From assembly GCA_024998625.1 (NCBI GenBank), contig JACOEL010000003.1, positions 264,682 to 328,681 on the forward strand: 64,000 bases of DNA, written 5' to 3'. The notes beneath the pieces were generated by a model. It made no database searches. It worked only from the letters and a program-made list of their open reading frames with translations, and was not told the origin of the DNA. This DNA is from Nitrospira sp. (GTDB lineage Bacteria; Nitrospirota; Nitrospiria; Nitrospirales; Nitrospiraceae). The position numbers and the translations under genes were made by a program. How positions within the stretch are numbered: the stretch's first letter is position 1; the number at the start of each line of letters is the position of its first letter. Positions 1 through 8,325 of the stretch are shown in pieces.

Positions 1-561
1 GGCAACGGTTCCAACGATCTCGCTGAGTGTCCACTGGCGGGCAAAGGTGCCGAGTTTCGGCGATTGGCCGGGTCCGCCGCCGAGTCCTCCTGCCCCGCTT
101 CCCACGCCGAAGCCCGCACTGTTGTAGATGCCTTTTTGTTGCACCGACATCAGAATGTGGTTCGACTGATCCAGGAGTTCGTCGATGCGTTCGACGGAAT
201 CGAACTCGCCGGCGCAGCATTCCAGAAACTCTCGATATTCGCGGGTAAACCTCGACGCTTCATTCTGGATGTCAACGATCTTGAGCGGTTCCTTCGAGGG
301 AGAGGCATCATGATCGGCCGGGTCCGGTTTTTTCGCGTCGCGTTCCTCATCGTACAGGGCCGTACAGCCTGCATCGGGAGTGGCGGTGATCCGCTTGTCT
401 GCCGTGCGATCAGGGCACCAATAGATCTTTCCGGGCCGGTTTAACGGGTTGTCGGTTCGGAATTCGCCAGCCAGTGCGGATGGCAGCAGGCCTAGCAGGA
501 GAAGCCCGGCGAGCAGCGGTGTGAGTGATCGTGGATGATGGAGCAATGTGGTGTGCATCAT
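1..561 (-). CDS. Secreted protein of unknown function (3' end cut by window edge)
   Basis: The reverse frame is open from an ATG at 561 to the left edge (187 codons, no stop), so the C-terminus is missing. The product starts with two Met codons and a typical Sec signal peptide (about residues 1-31: basic/His-rich start, Leu-rich core, cleavage near SALA-GEF). The mature part has Cys residues in a KIYWCPDR stretch and a GCTALYDEE stretch, then a Pro/Asp-rich linker, an EFLECCAGEFDSVERIDELLDQ segment that is probably helical, and a Gly-rich tail. The CCAGEF and WCPD patterns suggest a disulfide- or metal-bearing periplasmic or surface protein. I do not recognise a family. It is divergent from asnS, and the strand switch here is also where the candidate replication or control region lies. 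Confidence 0.75.
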   Translation of the reverse strand, partial: MMHTTLLHHPRSLTPLLAGLLLLGLLPSALAGEFRTDNPLNRPGKIYWCPDRTADKRITATPDAGCTALYDEERDAKKPDPADHDASPSKEPLKIVDIQNEASRFTREYREFLECCAGEFDSVERIDELLDQSNHILMSVQQKGIYNSAGFGVGSGAGGLGGGPGQSPKLGTFARQWTLSEIVGTVA

Positions 562-696
562 GCTGTGATGATGCCCCTGGCAGGACATTGTGTCAACGAA
601 AGGGGGGATTTGTGATGCGCTTGAAAAGCCCGCGACTGTTCGTTACCCTCCGGCCATAGGCCCCTCCAGCACACCTCTATCTGAATAGGATGACCC

Positions 697-1989
697 ATGC
701 CTGTGATGTACATCGATGAAGCAGCCGCCCATGTCGGGCAGGACGTGACGATTCGGGGGTGGCTCCGCAGTCGTCGCGACAAGGGGAAGCTCCATTTTCT
801 GATCGTGCGAGATGGAACCGGGGACATTCAGGCGGTCGTGAGCAAGGCGACGGTGGGCGATGCACAGTTTGCTCGATCGGCGGAACTCACACAGGAGTCC
901 AGTCTCGTCCTCACCGGCACGTTACGGCAGGATGCGCGTGCGCCGGGTGGGTATGAACTCGACGTACTTCGCCTTGAAGTGTTGCAGGTAGCGGAGCCTT
1001 TCCCCATCCAACCCAAAGAACACGGCACGGGATTCTTGATGGAGCATCGCCATCTCTGGTTGCGCTCCAGCCGACAGCATGCCGTGATTCGCATTCGCCA
1101 TGAAATTATTCGAGCCTGCCGGAACTTTTTCGACGATCGTGGCTTTACGCTGGTCGATGCGCCGATTTTCACGCCGAATGCCTGTGAGGGCACGACTACT
1201 TTGTTTCAAACGCAGTACTTTGATGAGACGGCCTATTTGACTCAGAGCGGGCAACTCTATAGTGAAGCCACAGCCGCAGCGTTTGGAAAGGTGTACTGTT
1301 TCGGTCCGACCTTTCGCGCAGAGAAGTCCAAGACGCGTCGCCATTTGATGGAGTTTTGGATGGTGGAGCCAGAGGTGGCCTTTGCGCAATTGCCCGATAT
1401 GATGGAACTGGCTGAACAGTTCCTGTCTCATATTGTGACGGCGGTGTTGAAGAGTCGTCGCGCCGAGCTGCTCTTGCTTGAACGGGATCCGGCGAAGCTG
1501 GAGCGTGTGACGGCGCCGTTTCCGCGCATTTCCTACGAAGAGGCCATCGGTATTCTGCAGCGGAAAGGCAATCCTGCGAAGCTCGGCGACGATTTTGGCG
1601 CCGACGATGAGACAATTCTTTCCAATGAATTTGACCGGCCGGTGATCGTGCATCGATACCCTGCGGCGTTGAAAGCATTTTATATGGAAACGGATCCGGA
1701 ACGGCCTGATCTTGCCCTATGCATGGATGTGCTGGTGCCTGAAGGTTATGGAGAAATCATCGGTGGTGGCCAACGCATCCATTCTCACGAAAAACTCTTG
1801 CGACGCATTCAGGAGCACCATCTTTCGGTCGAGGCGTTTGAGTGGTATCTCGACCTTCGCCGGTACGGCTCGGTTCCGCATGCGGGGTTTGGAATGGGTA
1901 TTGAGCGTGCCGTGGCCTGGATTTGTGGCCTCGATCACGTGCGAGAAGCGATTCCCTTTCCCCGGATGTTGTATCGACTCTATCCATAA
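697..1989 (+). CDS. asnS: Asparaginyl-tRNA synthetase
   Basis: A class II aminoacyl-tRNA synthetase of 430 residues that charges tRNA-Asn with asparagine in the cytoplasm. The N-terminal OB-fold anticodon-binding domain (about residues 15-100, with [15 protein letters not shown]) is followed by the catalytic domain. Motif 2 reads [21 protein letters not shown] and motif 3 [16 protein letters not shown], both closer to AsnRS than to bacterial AspRS. The length fits the compact bacterial AsnRS. The ATG at 706 is a possible alternative start three codons downstream. It is separated from the dcw cluster by a 307-nt control region and is followed by a strong hairpin. A non-discriminating archaeal-type AspRS is the main alternative; the motif 2 sequence makes this unlikely. 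Confidence 0.93.
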   Translation: MPVMYIDEAAAHVGQDVTIRGWLRSRRDKGKLHFLIVRDGTGDIQAVVSKATVGDAQFARSAELTQESSLVLTGTLRQDARAPGGYELDVLRLEVLQVAEPFPIQPKEHGTGFLMEHRHLWLRSSRQHAVIRIRHEIIRACRNFFDDRGFTLVDAPIFTPNACEGTTTLFQTQYFDETAYLTQSGQLYSEATAAAFGKVYCFGPTFRAEKSKTRRHLMEFWMVEPEVAFAQLPDMMELAEQFLSHIVTAVLKSRRAELLLLERDPAKLERVTAPFPRISYEEAIGILQRKGNPAKLGDDFGADDETILSNEFDRPVIVHRYPAALKAFYMETDPERPDLALCMDVLVPEGYGEIIGGGQRIHSHEKLLRRIQEHHLSVEAFEWYLDLRRYGSVPHAGFGMGIERAVAWICGLDHVREAIPFPRMLYRLYP

Positions 1990-2011
1990 CAGCGAGCCCC
2001 TCCATTTCTGT

Positions 2012-2045
2012 CTGCATTTCGGCGAGCGTGACCACCGAAATGCAG
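2012..2045 (+). terminator. Candidate asnS terminator hairpin
   Basis: A perfect 11-bp inverted repeat (CTGCATTTCGG at 2012-2022 and CCGAAATGCAG at 2035-2045, 12-nt loop) lies 23 nt after the asnS stop codon. A T-rich stretch including seven consecutive T occurs about 15 nt further on, not directly at the stem, so it is an imperfect intrinsic terminator. It could alternatively be an mRNA 3' stabiliser. Confidence 0.5.
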
Positions 2046-2141
2046 GTATTTCATCCATCTGATTTTTTTGATGGTCCCCCACTTTTTCCTGACAGAAACT
2101 TGCGCGAAAATAATCTTCTGGTGGGCGAGTTTCCCACAGAT

Positions 2142-2200
2142 TTATCCACAAATGTGGATAACTTTCCCGAAAATTCCAGCCAAATTAGACATGTGTATAA
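2142..2200. promoter_or_regulatory. Cluster of three perfect DnaA boxes in AT-rich DNA
   Basis: Three exact matches to the DnaA box TTATNCACA lie within 59 bp: TTATCCACA at 2142-2150 (+), its inverse at 2153-2161 (-), and TTATACACA at 2192-2200 (-). The first two form a back-to-back palindrome with 2 bp between them. The surrounding 2100-2230 is clearly more AT-rich than the flanking genes. Such clusters mark oriC, DnaA-titrating loci or DnaA-regulated promoters. The position, between a minus-strand gene to the left and a long run of plus-strand genes to the right, is compatible with an origin. dnaA itself is not in the window. Confidence 0.75.
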
Positions 2201-2237
2201 ACTGAACAATATTCTTGATAAATAGGGGTTAATTCTG

Positions 2238-2274
2238 TTGACAGTCACTTGGTTGGGTGTATACTCCACCCAAC
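2238..2274 (+). promoter_or_regulatory. Sigma70-type promoter of the dcw cluster with operator-like inverted repeat
   Basis: TTGACA at 2238-2243 and TATACT at 2260-2265 are separated by 16 bp, close to consensus. The -10 hexamer lies in the 7-nt centre of a perfect inverted repeat: GTTGGGTG (2252-2259) and CACCCAAC (2267-2274). A dimeric repressor bound here would occlude the promoter. The predicted transcript starts near 2272, about 25 nt before the rsmH ATG, which rules out the upstream TTG at 2249 as a start. Confidence 0.75.
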
Positions 2275-2277
2275 GAG

Positions 2278-2302
2278 TGGGGTGAAATGGGTGGAAATGG
2301 AA
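2278..2302 (+). promoter_or_regulatory. MraZ-box-like TGGG direct repeats
   Basis: TGGGG (2278), TGGGT (2288) and TGGAA (2298) are spaced exactly 10 bp, matching the known arrangement of MraZ operators (TGGGN repeats with 5-nt spacers) upstream of dcw operons. No mraZ gene is present between asnS and rsmH. The last repeat overlaps the rsmH start codon, so the match could in part reflect the ribosome-binding region. Confidence 0.4.
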
Positions 2303-3226
2303 ATTGATTCTGCTCGCGATTCCCATGAGCCGGTCTTAGTCGAAGAGATCTTGTTCTGGTTGCAGTGTAAACCAGGTGGTGTTTACGTGGACTGCACTCT
2401 CGGATATGCAGGGCTCGCTGCTCGCCTCCTCGATCGCACCGTTCCAGATGGCATCCTCGTGGGGATTGATCGCGATGCCGCGGCACTCGCGGAGTCTCGA
2501 ATACGTCTGCGAGAGGTCGCACATCGGGTGCATTTCCGACATGGGAATTTCTGCGATCTGAAAGCGTTGATCATTGGGAGCGGGGTGTCGCGGGTGGATG
2601 GCGTGATGTTCGATCTGGGAGTGTCCTCGCCTCAGCTCGATCGTGCGGAGCGCGGATTCAGTTTTCGGGAAGACGGCCCGTTGGATATGCGCATGGATCA
2701 GCGCGAAGGACGCACGGCTGCGGATCTGGTCCGCGATCTGCCCGAGGTCGAGTTGGCCGATCTGATCTATCGGCTCGGTGAGGAACGGTACTCGCGCAGA
2801 ATTGCTCGCGCGATCGTGCAGGCCCGGACGCAGGGGGTAATCGGAACAACCAGGCAGTTGGCCGCAGTGGTGGAACGCGCGGTGCCGGCTTCGTATCGGC
2901 ACGGACGAATTCATTGCGCCACGCGCACCTTTCAGGCGTTGCGGATTGCCGTGAATCGTGAGTTGGACGTATTGGAGTCGGCGCTCCGGGATGCGGTGGA
3001 CATTCTGACGCCGGGCGGGCGTGTCTGTGCCGTCTCGTTTCATTCGCTCGAAGACAGGATCGTGAAGCATACGTTTCGGGCGCTGGCGAGCGGCCCTGAA
3101 GCGTCGGTGAGGGTGTTGACGAAAAAACCGGTCGTTGCCTCGGAAAGCGAGCGTAGCCGAAACCCGCGGTCACGGAGCGCAAAGTTGCGAGTCGTGGAGC
3201 GGATCTCCAAGGAGTATGTAAAATGA
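2297..3226 (+). CDS. rsmH: 16S rRNA (cytosine1402-N4)-methyltransferase
   Basis: RsmH (MraW) methylates N4 of C1402 in 16S rRNA using S-adenosylmethionine. The 309-residue product begins MEIDSARDSHEPVLVEEI, the usual RsmH N-terminus, followed by the SAM-binding core (YVDCTLGYAGLAARLL, then VGIDRDAAAL) and the family signature SSPQLDRAERGFSF with PLDMRMD. The FHSLEDRIVKHTF segment near the C-terminus is also typical. I chose ATG 2297; the GTG at 2291 is possible, and the more upstream TTG lies before the promoter -10 box. It is the first gene of the dcw cluster and overlaps ftsL by 4 bp (ATGA). Confidence 0.93.
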   Translation: MEIDSARDSHEPVLVEEILFWLQCKPGGVYVDCTLGYAGLAARLLDRTVPDGILVGIDRDAAALAESRIRLREVAHRVHFRHGNFCDLKALIIGSGVSRVDGVMFDLGVSSPQLDRAERGFSFREDGPLDMRMDQREGRTAADLVRDLPEVELADLIYRLGEERYSRRIARAIVQARTQGVIGTTRQLAAVVERAVPASYRHGRIHCATRTFQALRIAVNRELDVLESALRDAVDILTPGGRVCAVSFHSLEDRIVKHTFRALASGPEASVRVLTKKPVVASESERSRNPRSRSAKLRVVERISKEYVK

Positions 3227-3555
3227 AAGCCGTCGCGTTTGCCGCGGTCACATCGCTGGTGTTGCTCTTTGTATGGGAGCGGGTGGACATCGTTCGCATC
3301 GGCTACCACATCGAACGGCTGAAGGCGCAGAAGGTCCTCCTTGAGCGGGAGCGCGATGAATTGCGCGTGAAGCTCTCCGGTCTCACGGCACCTGAGCGGA
3401 TTGCGCGTCTGGCCAGCGACAAGTTGGGGATGATGCAGCCGGAGAAGGGCCAGGTCGTCGTCATCAACATCGAGCCGGAAGCGCCCGCCAATCCGGTCGT
3501 TGCGGAGGGTGAGGTGCGGATCGCCAAAAACATTGTAACGCGGAGAGCGCGATAG
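3223..3555 (+). CDS. ftsL: Cell division protein FtsL
   Basis: A small (110 aa) bitopic division protein. One N-terminal membrane segment (about residues 2-17) is followed by a heptad-like coiled coil (RLKAQKVLLERERDELRVKL) and the short LTAPERIARLASDKLGM motif shared by FtsL/DivIC-type proteins, then a variable tail. It would form a complex with FtsQ and FtsB and recruit FtsW-FtsI. Identification rests on this architecture and on its place between rsmH and ftsI. It overlaps rsmH by 4 bp and ftsI by 1 bp, so translational coupling is likely. Confidence 0.88.
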   Translation: MKAVAFAAVTSLVLLFVWERVDIVRIGYHIERLKAQKVLLERERDELRVKLSGLTAPERIARLASDKLGMMQPEKGQVVVINIEPEAPANPVVAEGEVRIAKNIVTRRAR

Positions 3556-5273
3556 TGGCTTCGACCCCTTTTCGCAGTCGCCGTATAGTGGTGGCCTGCG
3601 GGCTGGTGGTCGCGTTCATGCTGGTCATTGTCCGTCTGGTGAATCTCCAGGTGATGCAGTCGGCGGAGTTGACCGTGAAGGCCGATCGGCAGCATCAGAA
3701 AAATGTCACGCTGGAAGGCGCGCGCGGGACGATCTACGATCGAAACAGCAAAGTATTGGCGATGAATATGGACGTGCCGTCGGTATTCGGCGTTCCGGCT
3801 TCCCTCGGGAATCCGGGCGCGACGGCGCGTAATCTCTCGCCGATCTTGCACGTCAAGGCGACGGAGCTTGAAAAGAAGCTGAAACAGGAAAAACATTTCG
3901 TGTGGCTGGCGCGCAAGCTGGAGCCGGAGCAAGGACGGCGGCTTGAACGGCTTGCTCTCGATGGAGTCGGGGTTGTGATGGAGGGGCGCCGCTTCTATCC
4001 CAAGGGGCCGCTGTTGTCGCACGTGCTGGGATTTGCCGGTATGGACGATCGTGGGTTGGAGGGCGTGGAGTTGCGTTACGAGCACTATCTGCGTGGTGAA
4101 AAGCGGGCAGTGGTGTTGCAGCGTGATGCGTTGGGACGCGCCGTATTTCCGAAAGGACTCAATGAGGAGGGTGCGGCAGCCGGGCACAGTCTGACCCTCA
4201 CCGTCGACGAAGTGATTCAGTACATAGCTGAAAAGGAGCTGGATGAGGCCGTGAGTCGATCGAATGCCAAGTCCGGCACGATCATTGTCATGGATCCCAA
4301 AACCGGGGCCGTGTTGGCCATGGCGGTCAGTCCACGATTCGATCCCAACACGGTCGGTGCGCTGGCTCCAGACCGGTGGCGCAACCGCGCGTTGACGGAT
4401 ACCTATGAGCCCGGGTCCACCATGAAGACGGTGATTGCGGCGGCGGCGCTCGAAGAGAAGGTGATGACGCCCGGAAGCATGATCTATGGAGAGAACGGGC
4501 AACTCTCGATCGCCAACACCGTGATTCACGATCACGAAAAATCCGGCTGGATGACCTTCGCGCAGATGATTCAGAAGTCGAGTAATATCGGCGCGGCGAA
4601 GGTCGGCATGGCCTTGGGGGAATGGCGGGTGTTCGACTATCTCAAAGAGTTCGGGTTCGGCGACAAGACCGGCATCGATTTGCCCGGTGAAGCCGTGGGG
4701 TTGCTGCGGGGCCCGCGTCAGTGGGGCAAGCGTTCTCTGGCTTCGATTTCAATGGGGCAAGAGGTTGGTGTGACGCCGCTGCAAATGGTCACAGCCGTCT
4801 CAGCCATTGCGAACGGAGGCGTGTTGATGAAGCCCTTCGTGGTCTCCGAGATCCGCAACGCCAAGGGGCAATTGGTGGCGCAAACCATGCCGCAAGCGAA
4901 GCGGCGAGTCATTTCTGCCGATACGGCGAGGACGCTGACGACGTTGCTGGAGGGAGTGGTCACGAACGGCACCGGCGGCAAAGCGGCGATCCCGGGCTTC
5001 CGGGTGGCGGGCAAGACCGGCACGGCTCAAAAGGTCGATCCCCGCACCGGCGCTTATTCCTCCACGCTGCTGGTCGGGTCGTTTCTCGGGTATGTGCCGG
5101 CGGAAGATCCACGATTGGCGATGATCGTCGTGATCGACGAGCCGCGCGGCGAAGGCTGGGGCGGCGTCGTGGCGGCGCCGGTGTTCCGTCGGGTCGGTGA
5201 GCAGGTGCTCAACTATCTGGGTGTGGCAGTGGATGAGCCGGTCAAGCTGGCCATGGCCGGTCTTGAATCCTGA
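3555..5273 (+). CDS. ftsI: Peptidoglycan D,D-transpeptidase FtsI (PBP3)
   Basis: The septal class B penicillin-binding protein that cross-links new peptidoglycan at the division site (572 aa). It has one N-terminal membrane anchor (about residues 10-30), a PBP dimerisation domain (about 50-220) with ARGTIYDRN, and a C-terminal transpeptidase domain. The catalytic serine is Ser288 in GSTMK; the SSN and KTGTAQ motifs follow in order. No PASTA repeats are present, so it is not a sporulation- or Gram-positive-type PBP2x. The start is GTG at 3555, overlapping the ftsL stop by one base. FtsW, its glycosyltransferase partner, is encoded 5.5 kb downstream. Confidence 0.95.
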   Translation: MASTPFRSRRIVVACGLVVAFMLVIVRLVNLQVMQSAELTVKADRQHQKNVTLEGARGTIYDRNSKVLAMNMDVPSVFGVPASLGNPGATARNLSPILHVKATELEKKLKQEKHFVWLARKLEPEQGRRLERLALDGVGVVMEGRRFYPKGPLLSHVLGFAGMDDRGLEGVELRYEHYLRGEKRAVVLQRDALGRAVFPKGLNEEGAAAGHSLTLTVDEVIQYIAEKELDEAVSRSNAKSGTIIVMDPKTGAVLAMAVSPRFDPNTVGALAPDRWRNRALTDTYEPGSTMKTVIAAAALEEKVMTPGSMIYGENGQLSIANTVIHDHEKSGWMTFAQMIQKSSNIGAAKVGMALGEWRVFDYLKEFGFGDKTGIDLPGEAVGLLRGPRQWGKRSLASISMGQEVGVTPLQMVTAVSAIANGGVLMKPFVVSEIRNAKGQLVAQTMPQAKRRVISADTARTLTTLLEGVVTNGTGGKAAIPGFRVAGKTGTAQKVDPRTGAYSSTLLVGSFLGYVPAEDPRLAMIVVIDEPRGEGWGGVVAAPVFRRVGEQVLNYLGVAVDEPVKLAMAGLES

Positions 5274-5274
5274 T

Positions 5275-6783
5275 ATGACACTCGATGAATTAATCAGTCC
5301 GATTCATGGGCGCCTCGGAGTGCTGGAACGGAAGGGAGACCAGCGCGTGACCATTGCCGACCTGACTGATGATTCCCGAAAGGTGGGACCTGGGTCCCTC
5401 TTCGTGGCTGTGCCGGGAGAGCGCGTCGATGGCCATCAGTTTCTCGACCGTGTGGTCGCGGCGGGGGCGGCGGCTGTCGTGGTACAGCAAAGCGGCGAAA
5501 TCGGTGCGATTCCCTGCGTCCGTGTGCAGGACTCGCGCGCAGCACTCGGGGTACTCGGCAGCCGATTCTATGGCGATCCGTCATCCTTGTTGCGGATGAT
5601 CGGCGTCACGGGCACCAATGGAAAGACCACGACGACGTATGTCGTCAAAACCATGCTGGAAGCCGCGCAGCGCCGGGTTGGGCTCATCGGGACGGTCGCC
5701 TATCTCGTCGGGATGGAATCGATTCCCGCATCGCATACGACGCCGGGCGCGTTGGAGTTGCAGAAATTATTTGCACGAATGCACGAGGCGAGGTTGGATA
5801 CGGTGGTGATGGAGGTGTCGTCTCATGCCCTTGCCCTGGATCGGACCGCCGGTTCCGAGTTCGACGTCGCCGTCTTTACGAATCTCACGCAGGATCACCT
5901 CGATTTTCATCTCGACATGGAACGTTATTTCCAGGCGAAGCTGAAACTCTTTGCCGAGTTGGGAAGGGGCGGCGCGGTGAAGCAGAGGAAGCGGGCGATC
6001 ATCAATGTGGATGATCCCTGGAGCGCGCGGATTCGTGAAGCTTGCACCGTTCCGGTTTGGACCTACGGCCTGCATCAGCACGCCGACATTTACGCCGAAG
6101 GCGTGAGGCTCTCGCCGGCCGGCACCAGCTTTATCTTGCGCAGTCCCGTCGGGACCTGCCCGATCAAGAGTCGCCTGGTCGGAGAACACAATGTCTCGAA
6201 CCTCCTGGCTGCCATCGGGGTGGTGTTGCATGAAGGGCTGACCCTCGACCAAGTCCGATCTGCCGTCGAGGCGGTTACGAACGTGCCGGGGCGGTTCGAA
6301 CTGGTCGAAGCCGGTCAGGACTTTTCCGTTGTGGTGGATTATGCGCATACCGAAGACGCGCTGGTTCGTTTGTTGACCGCAGCCCAGGCGCTGCGCACGG
6401 GGCGCATCATCACTGTCTTCGGGTGTGGCGGTGACCGTGACCGGACCAAGCGTCCCAAAATGGGACGTGCAGCCGTGCAGTATAGTGATGTGGTGATTCT
6501 GACTTCGGATAACCCGCGTACCGAGGATCCTGCTGCGATCCTGCGCGAGGTCGAGGTCGGGGTTAAGGAGGCGCTGGTGGACCGGAGTCATGTTCGATAT
6601 CGCATGGTTGCAGACCGTCGGGCGGCCATCGAGGCGGCCATTCGTGAGGCGAAGCCGGGGGATATGGTGTTGATCGCAGGGAAAGGTCACGAAGATTATC
6701 AGATCGTGGGAAGCACGAAACATCACTTCGACGATCGGGAAGTCGCGCGCGACACGATCGTCGCGCTCCGATCCGGAGCCTGA
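5275..6783 (+). CDS. murE: UDP-MurNAc-L-Ala-D-Glu:meso-diaminopimelate ligase
   Basis: MurE adds the third residue of the peptidoglycan stem peptide in an ATP-dependent reaction (502 aa). The Mur ligase N-terminal domain (about 1-100) precedes the ATP-binding loop GTNGKTTT (about residue 112-119), the central domain and the C-terminal Rossmann domain. The DNPRTEDP motif (about residues 412-419) is the hallmark of enzymes that use meso-diaminopimelate rather than lysine, so the wall should be of the DAP type. The ATG at 5275 lies 1 nt after the ftsI stop; a longer in-frame reading inside ftsI is not needed. Next gene murF follows after 12 nt. Confidence 0.95.
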   Translation: MTLDELISPIHGRLGVLERKGDQRVTIADLTDDSRKVGPGSLFVAVPGERVDGHQFLDRVVAAGAAAVVVQQSGEIGAIPCVRVQDSRAALGVLGSRFYGDPSSLLRMIGVTGTNGKTTTTYVVKTMLEAAQRRVGLIGTVAYLVGMESIPASHTTPGALELQKLFARMHEARLDTVVMEVSSHALALDRTAGSEFDVAVFTNLTQDHLDFHLDMERYFQAKLKLFAELGRGGAVKQRKRAIINVDDPWSARIREACTVPVWTYGLHQHADIYAEGVRLSPAGTSFILRSPVGTCPIKSRLVGEHNVSNLLAAIGVVLHEGLTLDQVRSAVEAVTNVPGRFELVEAGQDFSVVVDYAHTEDALVRLLTAAQALRTGRIITVFGCGGDRDRTKRPKMGRAAVQYSDVVILTSDNPRTEDPAAILREVEVGVKEALVDRSHVRYRMVADRRAAIEAAIREAKPGDMVLIAGKGHEDYQIVGSTKHHFDDREVARDTIVALRSGA

Positions 6784-6795
6784 GCGAGGGAGCGC

Positions 6796-8259
6796 ATGCG
6801 GGAGCATGGGAATCGTGGCGTGATGGCGCTGTTTACGATCGAGGAAATCTGTGAAGTCTTGAGTGTCAGACCGCCGGCCGGCGTCACGCCCCAGGACTTG
6901 AAACAACGCATTCGTCGCGTGGCGACCGATTCGCGGCTGGTGCGCAAAGGCGATCTCTTCATCGCCTTCCAGGGTGAACGGTTTGACGCGCATACCTTTG
7001 TGCCGAAGGTGTTGGCCCAAGGTGCGGTCTGCGCGATCGTGCAGGAGGACTATCGCCTCCCGCCGGCGCCGAAACGTACCGGGGTGCCGATGCTGCTCGG
7101 AGTGAGAGATACGCTGGAAGCCTATCAACGGCTGGCCACGCACTATCGAAACCGGTTTCCTATCCCGGTCATTGCCATTACGGGGAGCAACGGCAAGACG
7201 ACGACGAAGGAAATGGTCGCGCAGGTGGTCGGGCAGCGCTGGAAAACGCTCAAGACCGAGGGCAATCTCAATAATCGGATTGGAGTCCCGCAGACCCTCT
7301 TTCAGTTGGCGTCGCGCCATCAGGCCGCCGTCATTGAAATGGGAGTGGATCAACAGGGGCAGACCACCCGGCTGTGCGAAATCGCGAGACCGACCATCGG
7401 CGTGATCACCAATATCGGGCCGGACCATTTGGAGTTTTTCGGCAGTATGGAAGGGTCCGCGCAGGCCAAGGCCGAGTTGCTTGACCATTTGCCCCAGGAC
7501 GGGGCGGTGGTGTTGAACGCCGACGATGACTATTTCGATTACCTCGCAGCCCGGGCGCAGTGCCGGGTTGTGGCGTTCGGGGTGTCTCCCAAAGCGGCAA
7601 TCCGCGCGACCAATATCCGGGTCGATGACAAGGGCGGAACGCGGTTCGGCCTGGTGGTGCCGGGGAAGAATCGTCAGACTGAAATTCGCATCCGGACGCA
7701 GGGACAGCACAATGTGAGCAATGCCCTCGCGGCAGCTGCGGTCGGGTATGCATTGGGGTTATCAGGAGCGGCCATCGCCGAAGGTTTGGCCAAATTTCGG
7801 CCGGCCGCGATGCGATCGCAGATCAGCATGTCCCATGGAGTGCAGGTGATCAACGATTGCTACAACGCCAATCCGGCCTCAATGAAAGCGGCCGTTCAAC
7901 TGCTGGCGGAGCTCGGCCGGGGGAAACGGTCGATCGCGGCGCTGGGCGACATGCTGGAGCTGGGCGCGGACAGCAAGCGGATGCACCGGGAAGTGGGGGC
8001 GTTTCTGGCCGCGCAAGGGATCAGGCATCTGCTGGCCTGCGGTGTATTGGGACGAGAGTTGGCCGAAGGCGCCCGGCAGGCCGGGATGGCGTCCGACAGC
8101 ATCACGGAGCTGCCCGATGCGGCGGCGGCATCCGTTGCCCTGGCACGGATGGTCCGGCAAGGCGATGTGGTGCTGGTGAAGGCATCGCGCGGGATGCGCA
8201 TGGAGCAAGTGGTAGAAGCCGTGACGGGAATGCGACGGGTCGCGCGAAAGGCCTGCTAG
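6796..8259 (+). CDS. murF: UDP-MurNAc-tripeptide:D-Ala-D-Ala ligase
   Basis: MurF joins D-Ala-D-Ala to UDP-MurNAc-tripeptide, finishing the cytoplasmic pentapeptide precursor (487 aa). Visible are the N-terminal substrate-binding domain with DSRLVRKGDLFIAFQGERFD, the ATP loop GSNGKTTTKEM (about residue 127), the central NIGPDHLEFF segment and the C-terminal domain with INDCYNANPASM, a MurF hallmark. The ATG at 6823 (MALFTIEE) is a plausible alternative start; the ATG at 6796 has a GAGGGAG-like Shine-Dalgarno just upstream. A 66-nt intergenic stretch containing a hairpin separates it from mraY. Confidence 0.95.
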   Translation: MREHGNRGVMALFTIEEICEVLSVRPPAGVTPQDLKQRIRRVATDSRLVRKGDLFIAFQGERFDAHTFVPKVLAQGAVCAIVQEDYRLPPAPKRTGVPMLLGVRDTLEAYQRLATHYRNRFPIPVIAITGSNGKTTTKEMVAQVVGQRWKTLKTEGNLNNRIGVPQTLFQLASRHQAAVIEMGVDQQGQTTRLCEIARPTIGVITNIGPDHLEFFGSMEGSAQAKAELLDHLPQDGAVVLNADDDYFDYLAARAQCRVVAFGVSPKAAIRATNIRVDDKGGTRFGLVVPGKNRQTEIRIRTQGQHNVSNALAAAAVGYALGLSGAAIAEGLAKFRPAAMRSQISMSHGVQVINDCYNANPASMKAAVQLLAELGRGKRSIAALGDMLELGADSKRMHREVGAFLAAQGIRHLLACGVLGRELAEGARQAGMASDSITELPDAAAASVALARMVRQGDVVLVKASRGMRMEQVVEAVTGMRRVARKAC

Positions 8260-8260
8260 T

Positions 8261-8296
8261 CGGCAGGCACATACAGAGGAACTTTAGGGCCTGCCG
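8261..8296 (+). promoter_or_regulatory. Hairpin between murF and mraY
   Basis: CGGCAGGC (8261-8268) and GCCTGCCG (8289-8296) form a perfect 8-bp stem with a 20-nt loop, immediately after the murF stop and 30 nt before mraY. There is no T tract, so it is more likely an mRNA processing or stability element than a terminator. Confidence 0.35.
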
Positions 8297-8325
8297 CGAT
8301 CCATGGCGGGCAAAGATGCCGTAGG

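Noticed and set aside
2249..2296. Upstream TTG start for rsmH
   Set aside because: It lies upstream of the -10 box of the predicted promoter, so it would not be on the transcript.
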